Assembly: GCF_001297705.1 (NCBI RefSeq)
Contig: NZ_LIRF01000007.1
Location: 248,001-312,000 of the forward strand
Direction: 5' to 3'
Origin: Chryseobacterium sp. ERMR1:04
GTDB lineage: Bacteria > Bacteroidota > Bacteroidia > Flavobacteriales > Weeksellaceae
DNA length: 64,000 bases
Shown in pieces: positions 43,574-52,550 of this stretch; the stretch's first letter is position 1, and every line of letters starts with the position of its first letter. Both the position numbers and the translations under genes were made by a program. Under the pieces are notes generated by a model that saw nothing but the letters and a program-made list of their open reading frames with translations, did no database searches and was not told the origin of the DNA.

Positions 43574-44344
43574 TTAATAATCTACAATGATGAAATCTGG
43601 GTTTTGGGAAACGAAAAAATATCCATCAATATGATCTTCAGTAGGAGGTTGTGCATATTCTTTTTTTAATTGAGCCATTTCTTTTTTTGACATTTTTTTA
43701 ATGTTTTCTGGTGATAGCTCTGATTTTTTTTGAGCTTCCCAATTTTTAAGATAATTTTTCAGCTCAATTTTATAGTCTTCTGATTTTTTGTATTCTTTGA
43801 ATTGAGTAAATCTGAACTTCATAAATTCATCTTTATTTAATTCTTTTTCCTTCACAACATTATCTTTATTGATGGTCATTAATTTATACTGAGTAAATAA
43901 ATATGAATATCCAAAATCTGCAGTTTCTAGCAGATCACCGGTGGGTATGACAAGTATTCCTGAATAGTCAAGAACTATTTTTTGATCTCCGAAAAGCTTT
44001 TTGTATACAGAAATATAGTCTTCGCTTTCTGAATTGAGATCCTGAATTTTAATATCAACGACCTTTAAAATATTTTTTTCAATGGTAAATGTTGCAATGT
44101 AATCACGGGAATTTGAGGTAGAAAAAGAAAGCATTCTTTCTCCATTGCTGTATTTTTTGAATTCGGAGAGTTTAGGTCCGTAGATGGGATGATATTCAGG
44201 GTGGTTCTGGAAATATTTTTCCAGAGGATTATTCAGCAAATCATATTCCTTGTTATTAATAATAATTTTATCAGGTTCCTGACCTGTCGCAAAAATTTTT
44301 AGGATTGAAAAAGTGAATAGAAAGATTATTATTTTGAATCTCAT
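43574..44344 (-). CDS. Exported protein of unknown function
   Basis: 256 residues with a signal peptide (MRFKIIIFLFTFSILKIFATG). The mature part has LLNNPLEKYFQNHPEYHP, LSFSTSNSRDYIATFTIEKN and GILVIPTGDLL, a layout seen in small hypothetical proteins of Gram-negative immunity-rich regions. A Lys/Glu-rich helical stretch sits near 205-235. No family name can be given. Confidence 0.65.
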   Translation of the reverse strand: MRFKIIIFLFTFSILKIFATGQEPDKIIINNKEYDLLNNPLEKYFQNHPEYHPIYGPKLSEFKKYSNGERMLSFSTSNSRDYIATFTIEKNILKVVDIKIQDLNSESEDYISVYKKLFGDQKIVLDYSGILVIPTGDLLETADFGYSYLFTQYKLMTINKDNVVKEKELNKDEFMKFRFTQFKEYKKSEDYKIELKNYLKNWEAQKKSELSPENIKKMSKKEMAQLKKEYAQPPTEDHIDGYFFVSQNPDFIIVDY

Positions 44345-44387
44345 TGGGTACTTGATTTTTTCATTGATTTGCTATGATCAATAGATA

Positions 44388-44762
44388 TTATTTTCTGCTT
44401 TTTAATTGAAAAACATTTCCTTCAGGATCCGTTCCGTCGCACAGCCAAAAATCGTAATTGTCGAATGTTTTAACCTCTCTCATCTGAATGTTTTTTGACA
44501 GGAATTCTTTTCTTGTCAATTCTATATCTACATCAATGGTAAAAACAAGTTTTGTATTATTATCGAAGGTATGGGCAGCTTCTATTTTATCCAAATACTG
44601 ATCTCCAATTTTATGCAATCCAATATGTACGGTTCCTGCATTCAATAAAACCCAAATAAAATCTTCTTCAATTACTTTTAAATTAAAGTGTTCAACATAG
44701 AAATTTTTAAGTAACTCAACGTTTTTAACGTAAAGAATTAGAGTATCAAATGTTGCGTTCAT
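44388..44762 (-). CDS. VOC-family (glyoxalase/bleomycin-resistance type) protein
   Basis: 124 residues with the two beta-alpha-beta-beta-beta units of the vicinal-oxygen-chelate fold: TLILYVKNVELLKNFYVEHFNLKV at the start and FWLCDGTDPEGNVFQLKSR at the end. The canonical metal ligands are partly changed (His in VHIGLH and Asp/Glu near the ends). Members are glyoxalases, dioxygenases or drug-binding proteins; the exact role is unknown. Confidence 0.85.
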   Translation of the reverse strand: MNATFDTLILYVKNVELLKNFYVEHFNLKVIEEDFIWVLLNAGTVHIGLHKIGDQYLDKIEAAHTFDNNTKLVFTIDVDIELTRKEFLSKNIQMREVKTFDNYDFWLCDGTDPEGNVFQLKSRK

Positions 44763-44842
44763 TGGTTTATTTTAAGGAGCGTAAATATAACAAAAAGCTA
44801 TTCTTAAAATCGAAAGCTTTTCGATAACAGACTATCATAATT

Positions 44843-45505
44843 TTAAAACAAGGGTTCTCCATTTAAATCCGTTGTCAGTACTTCACTCATATAATCAAAA
44901 AAAGGGCGCATTGCTAATAAGGTAAGAATTACTTCTTTTTGAAAACTTCCGGATAAAACTTCCTTATCGGTAAATTTCCTCATGACTACATATTGCTTTT
45001 TTCTGATTAAATCTATGGCAGGATGATTTTTATCAAAACCTCGTGGAGCCGTTTTTACAGCATCACCCTCAATGTTTCTGAAGTATTGTATGAAATTTTC
45101 GTTGGATATGATCTTTTCTATTGCTGTTGTATTGAGTTCAAATTCTTTTCGGATGCGGAGTAAATCTTTAGTGTCAGGACCCCAAAATCCGCCTCCCACA
45201 AAACTGTTGTTGGGTTCTAGCTGAATATAATATCCACCTCTTAACATGGGTTTTGAACGGGAATATCCAACTCCGAAATTGGTTTTATAAGGCTCAGACT
45301 GATCTTTGGAAAAACGAAGATCTCTGTAAATTCTGAAGATATGGAGCCCTTTTAGATGATCGTATTCCTGAAGCTCGGTGTAGATTTTGTTAAAAAAAAC
45401 TTTGTTTTCTTTGACAATCAAATCATATTCTGCCTTATGCTGAGCAAACCATTCCCGATTGTTGTTTTCTTTTAAATTGTTAAGAAATTCAAAGGCTTTT
45501 TTCAT
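44843..45505 (-). CDS. DUF2461 (TIGR02453) family protein
   Basis: 220 residues of a conserved family of unknown function. Family landmarks are FLNNLKENNNREWFAQHKAEYD, IFRIYRDLRFSKDQSEPYKTNFGVGYSR, GGYYIQLEPNNSFVGGGFWGP and PRGFDKNHPAIDLIRKKQYVV. No signal peptide. It lies between unrelated genes and has no clear operon partner. Confidence 0.9.
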   Translation of the reverse strand: MKKAFEFLNNLKENNNREWFAQHKAEYDLIVKENKVFFNKIYTELQEYDHLKGLHIFRIYRDLRFSKDQSEPYKTNFGVGYSRSKPMLRGGYYIQLEPNNSFVGGGFWGPDTKDLLRIRKEFELNTTAIEKIISNENFIQYFRNIEGDAVKTAPRGFDKNHPAIDLIRKKQYVVMRKFTDKEVLSGSFQKEVILTLLAMRPFFDYMSEVLTTDLNGEPLF

Positions 45506-45560
45506 GTTACTATGTGCGTATTAGAAGTTTTAATTTTTAATAAGTAGGGTATGATGCTCT

Positions 45561-46049
45561 TTATTTTATATTTTTCAGTTGCTCATCATAAAGACCAACT
45601 AGCAAACTGTTTCCATTTTTATCAATTTTTACGCCACCATATCTAGCGTTTTCATATTTTTTGGCTTGCCCTTCCTGAAAAAAGAAAGATTCTGCACCAA
45701 TATTAACAGTCCATTGGTCTGGTGATGAGTATTCAATGGCGTATTCACCTTTGTTGAGAGGGGTAGTTTCTTTTTGAAATCTTAGTTTGTGGGCAACTCC
45801 ATTATGATCAAGCCGAACGATGCAATATCCTCTTTTCGGAATATTTTGTGAATATCTGTCTTCTGATATTTCATACAGTAAATTCATGTAATCACCTTGA
45901 ATTAAAGAACGCGGATCAACCGGAGCAAGTTTCAAAAGAACCAATTGTCCGTTTCTTAGAAGTTCTTCTTTTTTTATCACGGAATAGTTGAAATACACCA
46001 ACAAAATAATGAGATTCAATACTATAATAATCCATTTATATTTTTTCAT
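45561..46049 (-). CDS. GDYXXLXY-domain membrane protein
   Basis: 162 residues with one N-terminal membrane segment (WIIIVLNLIILLVYFNYSVI) and the motif IQGDYMNLLYEI after which the family is named. It is the last gene of a three-gene set with DUF4401 and DUF2157 membrane proteins, overlapping the DUF4401 gene by 14 bases. The set recurs in many bacteria; its function is not known. Confidence 0.88.
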   Translation of the reverse strand: MKKYKWIIIVLNLIILLVYFNYSVIKKEELLRNGQLVLLKLAPVDPRSLIQGDYMNLLYEISEDRYSQNIPKRGYCIVRLDHNGVAHKLRFQKETTPLNKGEYAIEYSSPDQWTVNIGAESFFFQEGQAKKYENARYGGVKIDKNGNSLLVGLYDEQLKNIK

Positions 46050-47109
46050 TTGATGTCAGTTTTTTGTGAGTTAATAAGTACAGTCCCAGAAATAATATAC
46101 CGGATGAAAATAATAGGATTGATTTGGTAAGCAATGTAAAATGAAGGTCATAATAATACTGTGAAACAAAATAAATGAATGCAATAATTCCAATCACCAA
46201 ACTTGTCTTATAATTTACTAAAAAGCTCAACAGAATAATTAAAATAGCTCCAGAGATTGCAGGAGATAAAACAGTAGGAAGCAGTATCAAAATGCTTGCG
46301 ATATAAATTCCTATTTTTTGTTTCATTTCGGAAATATGTAAAACCTGAAAAAGATGAGAAAGCACATATAGAATGGCCAGAATAATAACGACGGATGGTA
46401 CCCAAATATAATCTCTGGATACCTTAATAAATTCGTGGTCTAAGAAAATGAAAACGAATGCTGCCAAAAATGAGAAAACTAACCCGATACGAACTGGATT
46501 ATATAATTTTGAAAATAGGGGATTCAGTGATATTATTTTTGCTTCTTTCAGAAATACGGCAGTGACAATTAAGGCAAGGAAAGAAATATATGCATGAATG
46601 AAATCGAAGTTTTTATTTAATGTGATCAGTGTTATAATGGCCCCATTAATAATCAATACAGAAGCAAAAGCAATGATATAGCTCCGAGCAATTATTAATG
46701 AAACCGCTGCAATCAAAATACAAATAAGGCTTACTGCTGTTTCGGTCATTTCCATCTTAAACAACGCGAGTACTAAAATAATAAGCCCAATGATATAAGA
46801 TGAAACGCTTACAGTATCAAAAATGGTTGTATTATATATTGTATTGATGAATATTCCTCCCAAAATTAAAAGGGTGCCCAATATGAATAAAGCTGTGGTA
46901 GAATCATATAATCCTGTGATAAAAAGGAAACCTACAAAAGCAAGACTTGCTAAAACACCACCAAAAATGGACAGGATTTTTACCGCTAAAGATTGATGAT
47001 CATCATTTTTTTGATAAGCAGAAAATATGGCTTCTCCGTCAAATGTCACTTCTTTATTTTCTGTCTGAAAGTGATTCAAAAGTTCTTTTATTTCTTCTTT
47101 ATTTCTCAT
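46036..47109 (-). CDS. DUF4401 multi-pass membrane protein
   Basis: 357 residues with about ten hydrophobic segments from residue 40 on, after a short cytosolic N-terminus (KEEIKELLNHFQTENKEV). It matches DUF4401. It overlaps both neighbours (11 bases with DUF2157, 14 with GDYXXLXY), so the three are translated together. A complex in the inner membrane is likely. Function unknown. Confidence 0.85.
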   Translation of the reverse strand: MRNKEEIKELLNHFQTENKEVTFDGEAIFSAYQKNDDHQSLAVKILSIFGGVLASLAFVGFLFITGLYDSTTALFILGTLLILGGIFINTIYNTTIFDTVSVSSYIIGLIILVLALFKMEMTETAVSLICILIAAVSLIIARSYIIAFASVLIINGAIITLITLNKNFDFIHAYISFLALIVTAVFLKEAKIISLNPLFSKLYNPVRIGLVFSFLAAFVFIFLDHEFIKVSRDYIWVPSVVIILAILYVLSHLFQVLHISEMKQKIGIYIASILILLPTVLSPAISGAILIILLSFLVNYKTSLVIGIIAFIYFVSQYYYDLHFTLLTKSILLFSSGILFLGLYLLTHKKLTSNEKI

Positions 47110-48052
47110 TTTTCCATTTATTTTGAAGGTTAACCAACTTCATAATGACCAACGTAACACTTACGATGATAAACAGGCTTACTGGTAAAAGCATTTCTGC
47201 TCCTTCAGAGATTCTGAGGATTGAAGCTGAAATCATGATAATAATACTCAATGGAATCACAGAAAGATAGAATCCGCTTTTTGATTTGATTCCATGCCAG
47301 ATTCCGAGGCCATACATTAATATAACAATTAAAGCTAAGCCAGGAAATATAGATTGATCCTCATCAAGAATCCCGAAACTCACTCCCGCAGTCGCGAATG
47401 TAACAGAGCCTAAAGTCAAAATATAGATAAACCATTTGGGGACGCTTTCAATTTTTTTATCCTTTTCCAGAAAAATGAAGGTAAGGAGTATTGCTGTGTT
47501 GAATAGAAAAAGTAAGGTTATGACCAATATGGGTGGCCAATCTTTGGCGACTTGCTCTGTATATAAAATGAAGGTGGTATTAATTAAAACAATATACAGT
47601 AACCACAACGGTGCAAAGTTGGAAACAACAACCCACAAGGTGATAAAAAGGGTCCAGGCTAAAAAGAAATCATAGGCATCGGCGCCTGTCTGATAAATTT
47701 GTCCGAACACCGCAAATAAAACCCCTACCAAAAAAGATGAACCTGTGAGGATAATATTTCGGGTGCTGCTTTTTATTTTTGGAAGTAATACAATGATGGT
47801 CGTTGCAATGATGAGAACTTCTGTTAATCCGAGTTTAATAAATTTGTTCAGATCTGCCCAATTATACGCAAAAAAGAAAATAATTCCCGCAGTAGTAAAC
47901 CCAATACCAAGAGTAATAAAGAACAGGCGAAGGAATTTTTTCCACATTTCTTTATCATTATAAACATTTTCTTTCAGTACTCTTTCAATTGCCTGCTCTG
48001 TCAGATTGCTGTGGCGGCTTATTATGTGGATATCTTCTCGCTGGATTTTCAT
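47099..48052 (-). CDS. DUF2157 multi-pass membrane protein
   Basis: 317 residues. An N-terminal soluble stretch (REDIHIISRHSNLTEQAIERVL) is followed by eight or nine membrane segments with LILTGSSFLVGVLFAVFGQIYQTGADAYDFFLAW, the DUF2157 signature (landmark at about 105-138). First gene of the cassette. Function unknown; family members are sometimes linked to stress or redox responses. Confidence 0.87.
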   Translation of the reverse strand: MKIQREDIHIISRHSNLTEQAIERVLKENVYNDKEMWKKFLRLFFITLGIGFTTAGIIFFFAYNWADLNKFIKLGLTEVLIIATTIIVLLPKIKSSTRNIILTGSSFLVGVLFAVFGQIYQTGADAYDFFLAWTLFITLWVVVSNFAPLWLLYIVLINTTFILYTEQVAKDWPPILVITLLFLFNTAILLTFIFLEKDKKIESVPKWFIYILTLGSVTFATAGVSFGILDEDQSIFPGLALIVILMYGLGIWHGIKSKSGFYLSVIPLSIIIMISASILRISEGAEMLLPVSLFIIVSVTLVIMKLVNLQNKWKNEK

Positions 48053-48267
48053 GGTGGTGTTTTTCTTAATTGTACCGAGTTGAAAATGTTTATTTCGTTC
48101 GGTTTCAAGAAAACTAAACTACACAAAATAAGTGGAATTTAAAGAGTTGTGTTTTTGAATGTCATGAGTAGGGAAAAAATGGAAAGCCGCTCCGGAAATG
48201 GGAGTGGTTTTGGTGCTTCTTACATCTTATGAACGTAACTTTTTAATTTTTCATCACGTGTCACTGA

Positions 48268-49323
48268 TTACGAATCTGCAATATTTGGAGTTATTATTCT
48301 ATCTATTTCAGAATTAATTCTTTCAATAATCCATTCTTTTTCATCAGGAGATAAATCGTTTAAAAGATTGTTGTTATTTTCATTAAAATCTGTGATGACA
48401 TCTTCTGAAAATTCTGTTTTAATATCAGAAACTCGAATTTGATTGTTCATATCTAGCTCACCTATTTTAGAGATGGCACTTTTTAATCTGTTTTGAGTGA
48501 CGTAGTTTCTCAGTTCATCTATGATAAAAGATAAATCTTCTGTTTTAGATGAAATAGTTGGAATGAATGACCATTTTTCTGCTTCATGAAATTTTTCTTC
48601 TTCGTCAAATTCAGGATTTTTTAATTTAACGATTGGTCTTGAAAATAATGTATTATCTGTTTGATTGAAAGGTTTTATAACAACGCCTTCAATTAAATTT
48701 TCCTGTAGTTCCGGAAGGTTGAATTCTTTAGGAATACTTGAGTTCATTCTAATATTGAAGTTCATGGCTTCAGTAAATTTTCCAATCAATAACGGCTGTG
48801 CATGAAATATTCCAAACTGATTAAAATAATTGACAGAACTTTCATAATCCAGATAATATTTAGAATCTGAACCCTTGGTTTCTATGGCAATATCAAAAGC
48901 ACAAAATTCGATATTGGGCGTATAATACACTCCGGTTTGTATGGCGTGTAAATCCTTTATAGGACTGACTTCGGGATGAGGATATTTACCTCCGAACAAC
49001 TCACCATATACCATATATTTTTCTCCAGTTATTTCATTGCTTAATTTTTCGAAAAGGCGCAGTATATGATCTTCTAATTTATTTACCACCAATTGAAAAC
49101 CGAAAAAATCGTCTGTCCAGTTGAGGTATTCTTTCCTTTTAGCAAATTTCAGAGTACTATTTTCATAGACGAAACTAAAGTTGGCACCATGAACTTTTTC
49201 TGTAACTACCCATTTTAATTTTTCCATTTGGGAAAAATCATGCTCATTGAGACCTAACTTTTTTAGGTTGTTGGGCATTTTTTCATACCCTGAAAATTGA
49301 TTCATTGTTTCATTTTTACTCAT
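48268..49323 (-). CDS. T4 Rnl2-like RNA ligase, two-domain
   Basis: A nucleotidyltransferase that should seal 3'-OH/5'-phosphate RNA nicks. It shares motif order with phage T4 Rnl2: motif I EKVHGANF with the adenylated Lys43, KFAKRKEYLNWTDDFFGFQ, motif III YMVYGELFGG, FCAFDI, motif IV EGVVIKP and motif V VKLKNPEF. The C-terminal 90 residues (NRLKSAISKIGELD ... INSEIDRII) resemble Rnl2's own second domain, needed for nick sealing. Length 351 is close to T4 Rnl2's 334. It overlaps the upstream 177-residue gene by 8 bases. It is last in an operon with a phosphoesterase and an HD protein. Confidence 0.9.
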   Translation of the reverse strand: MSKNETMNQFSGYEKMPNNLKKLGLNEHDFSQMEKLKWVVTEKVHGANFSFVYENSTLKFAKRKEYLNWTDDFFGFQLVVNKLEDHILRLFEKLSNEITGEKYMVYGELFGGKYPHPEVSPIKDLHAIQTGVYYTPNIEFCAFDIAIETKGSDSKYYLDYESSVNYFNQFGIFHAQPLLIGKFTEAMNFNIRMNSSIPKEFNLPELQENLIEGVVIKPFNQTDNTLFSRPIVKLKNPEFDEEEKFHEAEKWSFIPTISSKTEDLSFIIDELRNYVTQNRLKSAISKIGELDMNNQIRVSDIKTEFSEDVITDFNENNNNLLNDLSPDEKEWIIERINSEIDRIITPNIADS

Positions 49324-49849
49324 AAATTCTACCCATTTCTAATAAATCACCCAAAGTTTGCCAGCTTACTTCAAATTCCTCGTCATCTTCTCCACCATGA
49401 TCTAAAAAACAGCTCATACCACATTCTAAAATAGAGTCTGGATCAAAATTATACCATCTGTTTCCAGTTTCAGAATCAATTCCAAAATATTTCTCCTTAT
49501 CATCAAGTTGTTTCCCTTTCATTTTATGCAATTCGGCAATCTGAAACTTCAAAACAGCGATTGAATAATAAACTCCAATATCCTCTGAAGAGTCTTTTCT
49601 TGTATGGGGAATGTTCTCATATATCGTTTTTTCGTCAGGTGCTTCTACAATCTTGAGCCATTCGCTTTCAAACTCTTTTGGTTCGGAAGTAAATGCATCC
49701 AGTAATAGTTTTGATAATAAATCAGCGGTTAAAGGTTGCTTGATTTCTTGTTCCACCAGCTTTAATAACGCTAAGAGATAAGTTTCCAAATCTCTGTTTT
49801 CTATATTATTTCTACGATTGATATTGTTGTAAAATTCGTTATACGTCAT
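49316..49849 (-). CDS. Unknown protein translationally coupled to the RNA ligase
   Basis: 177 residues, acidic, soluble. Its stop overlaps the ligase start (ATGAGTAA), so the two are made together. The C-terminal part, NRWYNFDPDSILECGMSCFLDHGGEDDEEFEVSWQTLGDLLEMG (landmarks at 130-173), is rich in acidic residues and looks like a small-domain scaffold. I recognise no family. It could act as a partner or chaperone of the ligase. Confidence 0.7.
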   Translation of the reverse strand: MTYNEFYNNINRRNNIENRDLETYLLALLKLVEQEIKQPLTADLLSKLLLDAFTSEPKEFESEWLKIVEAPDEKTIYENIPHTRKDSSEDIGVYYSIAVLKFQIAELHKMKGKQLDDKEKYFGIDSETGNRWYNFDPDSILECGMSCFLDHGGEDDEEFEVSWQTLGDLLEMGRIYE

Positions 49850-49885
49850 ATTTTAATGTAATATTATTCACTTTATTTCAGGTGG

Positions 49886-50293
49886 CTAATCCATAAAAAG
49901 ATTTAAATAATCTTGTAGAGTAGGATCATTGCCTGTTACCTCGTTTGTGAATTTTTTAATTTCTTCTATTAATTCAAATTCATTTGTGTTTTTTTCAATA
50001 TCTATTAGATTTAATGAAACTTGTAATTGATCATGATGTAAATTGATTTTTATTAATTTCCCATCATTGATCGTTATTGTTGTGGGTATTGATGGCCTGT
50101 TGTAAGATTTTTTTATAAGACTTACAATTTCAAAAAGCCTTTCTGTTTCTATGATTTTTCCACTCCAGACTTTGCCATTTTCTTTGAAATATTGTGATTT
50201 GGATACAATAATTAATAGAACATAAAAATTTTCGTTTCTTTTAATTTCAATATCAAGTTGTCCGGTAAGAGTGTGTATTTCTAGCTTTATCAT
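49886..50293 (-). CDS. Unknown small protein in the RNA ligase operon
   Basis: 135 residues, beta-rich with a C-terminal helix (VTGNDPTLQDYLNLFMD). It overlaps the HD gene by 4 bases. The pattern KLIKINLHHDQLQVSLN recalls immunity-associated folds but I cannot name it. No signal peptide. Confidence 0.65.
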   Translation of the reverse strand: MIKLEIHTLTGQLDIEIKRNENFYVLLIIVSKSQYFKENGKVWSGKIIETERLFEIVSLIKKSYNRPSIPTTITINDGKLIKINLHHDQLQVSLNLIDIEKNTNEFELIEEIKKFTNEVTGNDPTLQDYLNLFMD

Positions 50294-50871
50294 TTATCCT
50301 TATAAGCTTCAATTTTTTCTGATAACCTTTTTGCTAAATAGTCATTCCCTTCTTTTAAATATTCGTAAATAATTTTGGCTTCCTCCAGATATTTTTCTTT
50401 TTTCGAATCGTTCCAATAATAGGGTGGGGCATATAAATTACAAATTCTATCTGCCATTTTAACGGCCCAGACTTCTTTGGGTTGAGCTTTTATTCGTTCT
50501 AAGCTATCAATCATTTGAAGTTTCTTTTCAAGGTCTGTGTTTTTTGTCAATGCAAGAACGCCTTCCTTAACTTCTTGTCCATATTCATTTTCAAGATCTT
50601 CTATACTGAAATTTGTATCTTCTATGGTATCGTGCAAAAACGCACATTTTACAGCAAGATCTGCATTAAAATCGGAAGTGTTTTTAGAAGCGTTCATGAT
50701 TTCAAATACCACGCTGCCAATATGATTGATGTATTCAATTTTCTCGTTCTTCTTTTGTCCTCCGTAGGTTTGCCCGTTATGCAAAATACTTACTTTTTGC
50801 CATATATTTTGCAAATCATCAATGGTGAAATTGTTGGACTTATCAAGATTAATTTCGGGGATATTTTTCAT
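50290..50871 (-). CDS. HD-domain phosphohydrolase, small-alarmone-hydrolase type
   Basis: 193 residues with the RelA/SpoT-type HD residues: His50 in YINHIGSVV, HDxxED in FLHDTIEDT (His80, Asp81, Glu84, Asp85) and Asp141/Asn145 in KMADRICNL. The size and these motifs fit MESH1-like single-domain (p)ppGpp hydrolases; HD nucleotidases of other specificity cannot be excluded. No synthetase domain is attached. Its place between small unknowns and an RNA ligase is unusual. Confidence 0.8.
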   Translation of the reverse strand: MKNIPEINLDKSNNFTIDDLQNIWQKVSILHNGQTYGGQKKNEKIEYINHIGSVVFEIMNASKNTSDFNADLAVKCAFLHDTIEDTNFSIEDLENEYGQEVKEGVLALTKNTDLEKKLQMIDSLERIKAQPKEVWAVKMADRICNLYAPPYYWNDSKKEKYLEEAKIIYEYLKEGNDYLAKRLSEKIEAYKDK

Positions 50872-50908
50872 GAATTTTTAGTTATTATTTTTTGTCTCTA
50901 GGAATTTA

Positions 50909-51418
50909 TCAGATTCTGTCCAAATATTGTTTTCTCATCATTTCAATTATCGGATCGAATAAATTGATAGCTTCTGTTGCTGCTTTCCAATAGTAATCAG
51001 CATTTTTATTTGCCAAAATGACTCCGAATTTCCATATGGAACCATCTAAAATGATTGCTTTCTCATCACATATACTTTTAGGCAATTCTATTTGTTCCAA
51101 TTTTACCAGTTGCTCTTTCAGTATTATTGTATCCGTTTCGGAAAGAATTTTTTCGTCTGTGATGATTCTCAGCCTATCCAGATTGTAAATTCCGCGAGTC
51201 CATCGTGTGAAGTTGTATGCGGTGTCCCACTGTCTAAATCTTGAATGGATAATTCTATCAGAGTCTTCAATTATAATTATTTTATATGGAAATCCACTAA
51301 TTGTTGGTAATTCAGAGAAATAAGCAATGATTTTTTCTCCGTTCTTTAAATCAAAGTTTTCTACTTCAATCTCAGCTTCATTCATCAGAGCTTTTATATT
51401 GTTTGAAAATCTTTCCAT
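50909..51418 (-). CDS. Unknown protein in the RNA ligase operon
   Basis: 169 residues, soluble. The C-terminal part LDGSIWKFGVILANKNADYYWKAA (landmark at about 120-145) is like a segment of small immunity-type proteins where a glycine turn after LDG precedes a Trp. It lies 46 bases after the phosphoesterase gene and 37 before the HD gene. Function unknown. Confidence 0.65.
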   Translation of the reverse strand: MERFSNNIKALMNEAEIEVENFDLKNGEKIIAYFSELPTISGFPYKIIIIEDSDRIIHSRFRQWDTAYNFTRWTRGIYNLDRLRIITDEKILSETDTIILKEQLVKLEQIELPKSICDEKAIILDGSIWKFGVILANKNADYYWKAATEAINLFDPIIEMMRKQYLDRI

Positions 51419-51464
51419 TTTGTCTGGTTAAATATGTAACTACTGCCTTTATTAACAACAGTAT

Positions 51465-52313
51465 TTATGAGATTTTCCAGTTAAATTTTGTCATTTTATT
51501 GGTCAGCTTTTGGTCAGCAATTTCTATGCTTAATTCTCCGTTTTCTTTTGTAAGGATGAGCATACAACCTTTTTCTAAAATTCCGGTTTCATTAAATTCC
51601 AGTTCCTTTATTTTTATGGATTGGGTTATTCCGTTAGAATCAGTTTCCTGTTTAAATGGTTCTCCCGTATGTCCGTAAAAATGGTAATGAAAAATCACAT
51701 TGTCCAGCGCCTCTCTGATTTCGGTCATTCCATACCCTTGATGGCCGCTGCCGTCTTTGTCGTGAGTAATTAAGATATCAAAAGGGTCTTTTGTTTTTAG
51801 AAGTTTTTTGATTTCCTTTCTTTCGTAATCCTGAATAAACCTTTTTTCTGTTCTTCCTTTTCTGTCGCCGATTCTACCAATACCTACAAAAGTTAACACT
51901 TCATTTTGAGTTTCTAGTTTTTGTGGTAAACCCGATTTGCAGACCAATACTCGACCATAAATATCAATAGGAAACAGGCTGTTTTGTGAATTTTCCTTTT
52001 CCAAATTGTCTAAAAAATCGTGATCTTCGTGATTTCCACGAACACAAATCATATTGATATTAAGTTGGTCTAAAAATGCCTTGATTTCCTGATTTGTTTT
52101 TGTAAAGTCGTCGTGAAACCCAAGTTCATCTCTATCGTATTGTGCATGTTTTATTGTTGCTTTATCCAGGTTTTCGATGATAGGATAAGCTCCCATATCT
52201 CCACATTGTAATATGAAATCAATTGTGTTGCCTGTTTCTTTTTGGTATAAATCAACCAGTTTGAAAGGGAGTAGTATTTTGCCGTGGATGTCGGAAAAAA
52301 GGGCGATTTTCAT
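51465..52313 (-). CDS. Calcineurin-like metallophosphoesterase
   Basis: 282 residues with all five metal-binding motifs: SDIHG (Asp8, His10), GDMG (Asp39), GNHED (Asn94, His95), ITHD (His184) and GHTG (His215). Such enzymes split phosphomono- or diesters, including RNA 2',3'-cyclic phosphates in bacterial RNA-repair Pnkp and nucleotide substrates in other clades. It is first in the six-gene RNA ligase operon, so RNA end repair is a reasonable but unproven role. The C-terminal 60 residues form an unrecognised beta domain. Confidence 0.9.
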   Translation of the reverse strand: MKIALFSDIHGKILLPFKLVDLYQKETGNTIDFILQCGDMGAYPIIENLDKATIKHAQYDRDELGFHDDFTKTNQEIKAFLDQLNINMICVRGNHEDHDFLDNLEKENSQNSLFPIDIYGRVLVCKSGLPQKLETQNEVLTFVGIGRIGDRKGRTEKRFIQDYERKEIKKLLKTKDPFDILITHDKDGSGHQGYGMTEIREALDNVIFHYHFYGHTGEPFKQETDSNGITQSIKIKELEFNETGILEKGCMLILTKENGELSIEIADQKLTNKMTKFNWKIS

Positions 52314-52550
52314 GGTTTTATTTGTTTCAGATGGACACTAATACTTCTTGTTTTATCGGGATAGATTTTCGATTAAAAATCAATTTCTTATTAAAATAAA
52401 TTAAATTTTCGGGGTTATTCGATTTAGCAATGGCTAATCGGCTTGATAAATACAATATTTTGAAAATAATGAGTACGAATATTTACTTACTTTCATCTAT
52501 TTTGCTTATAACAAACCGATGTTGCAAGAAGTTTTTATGACTTACAGATT

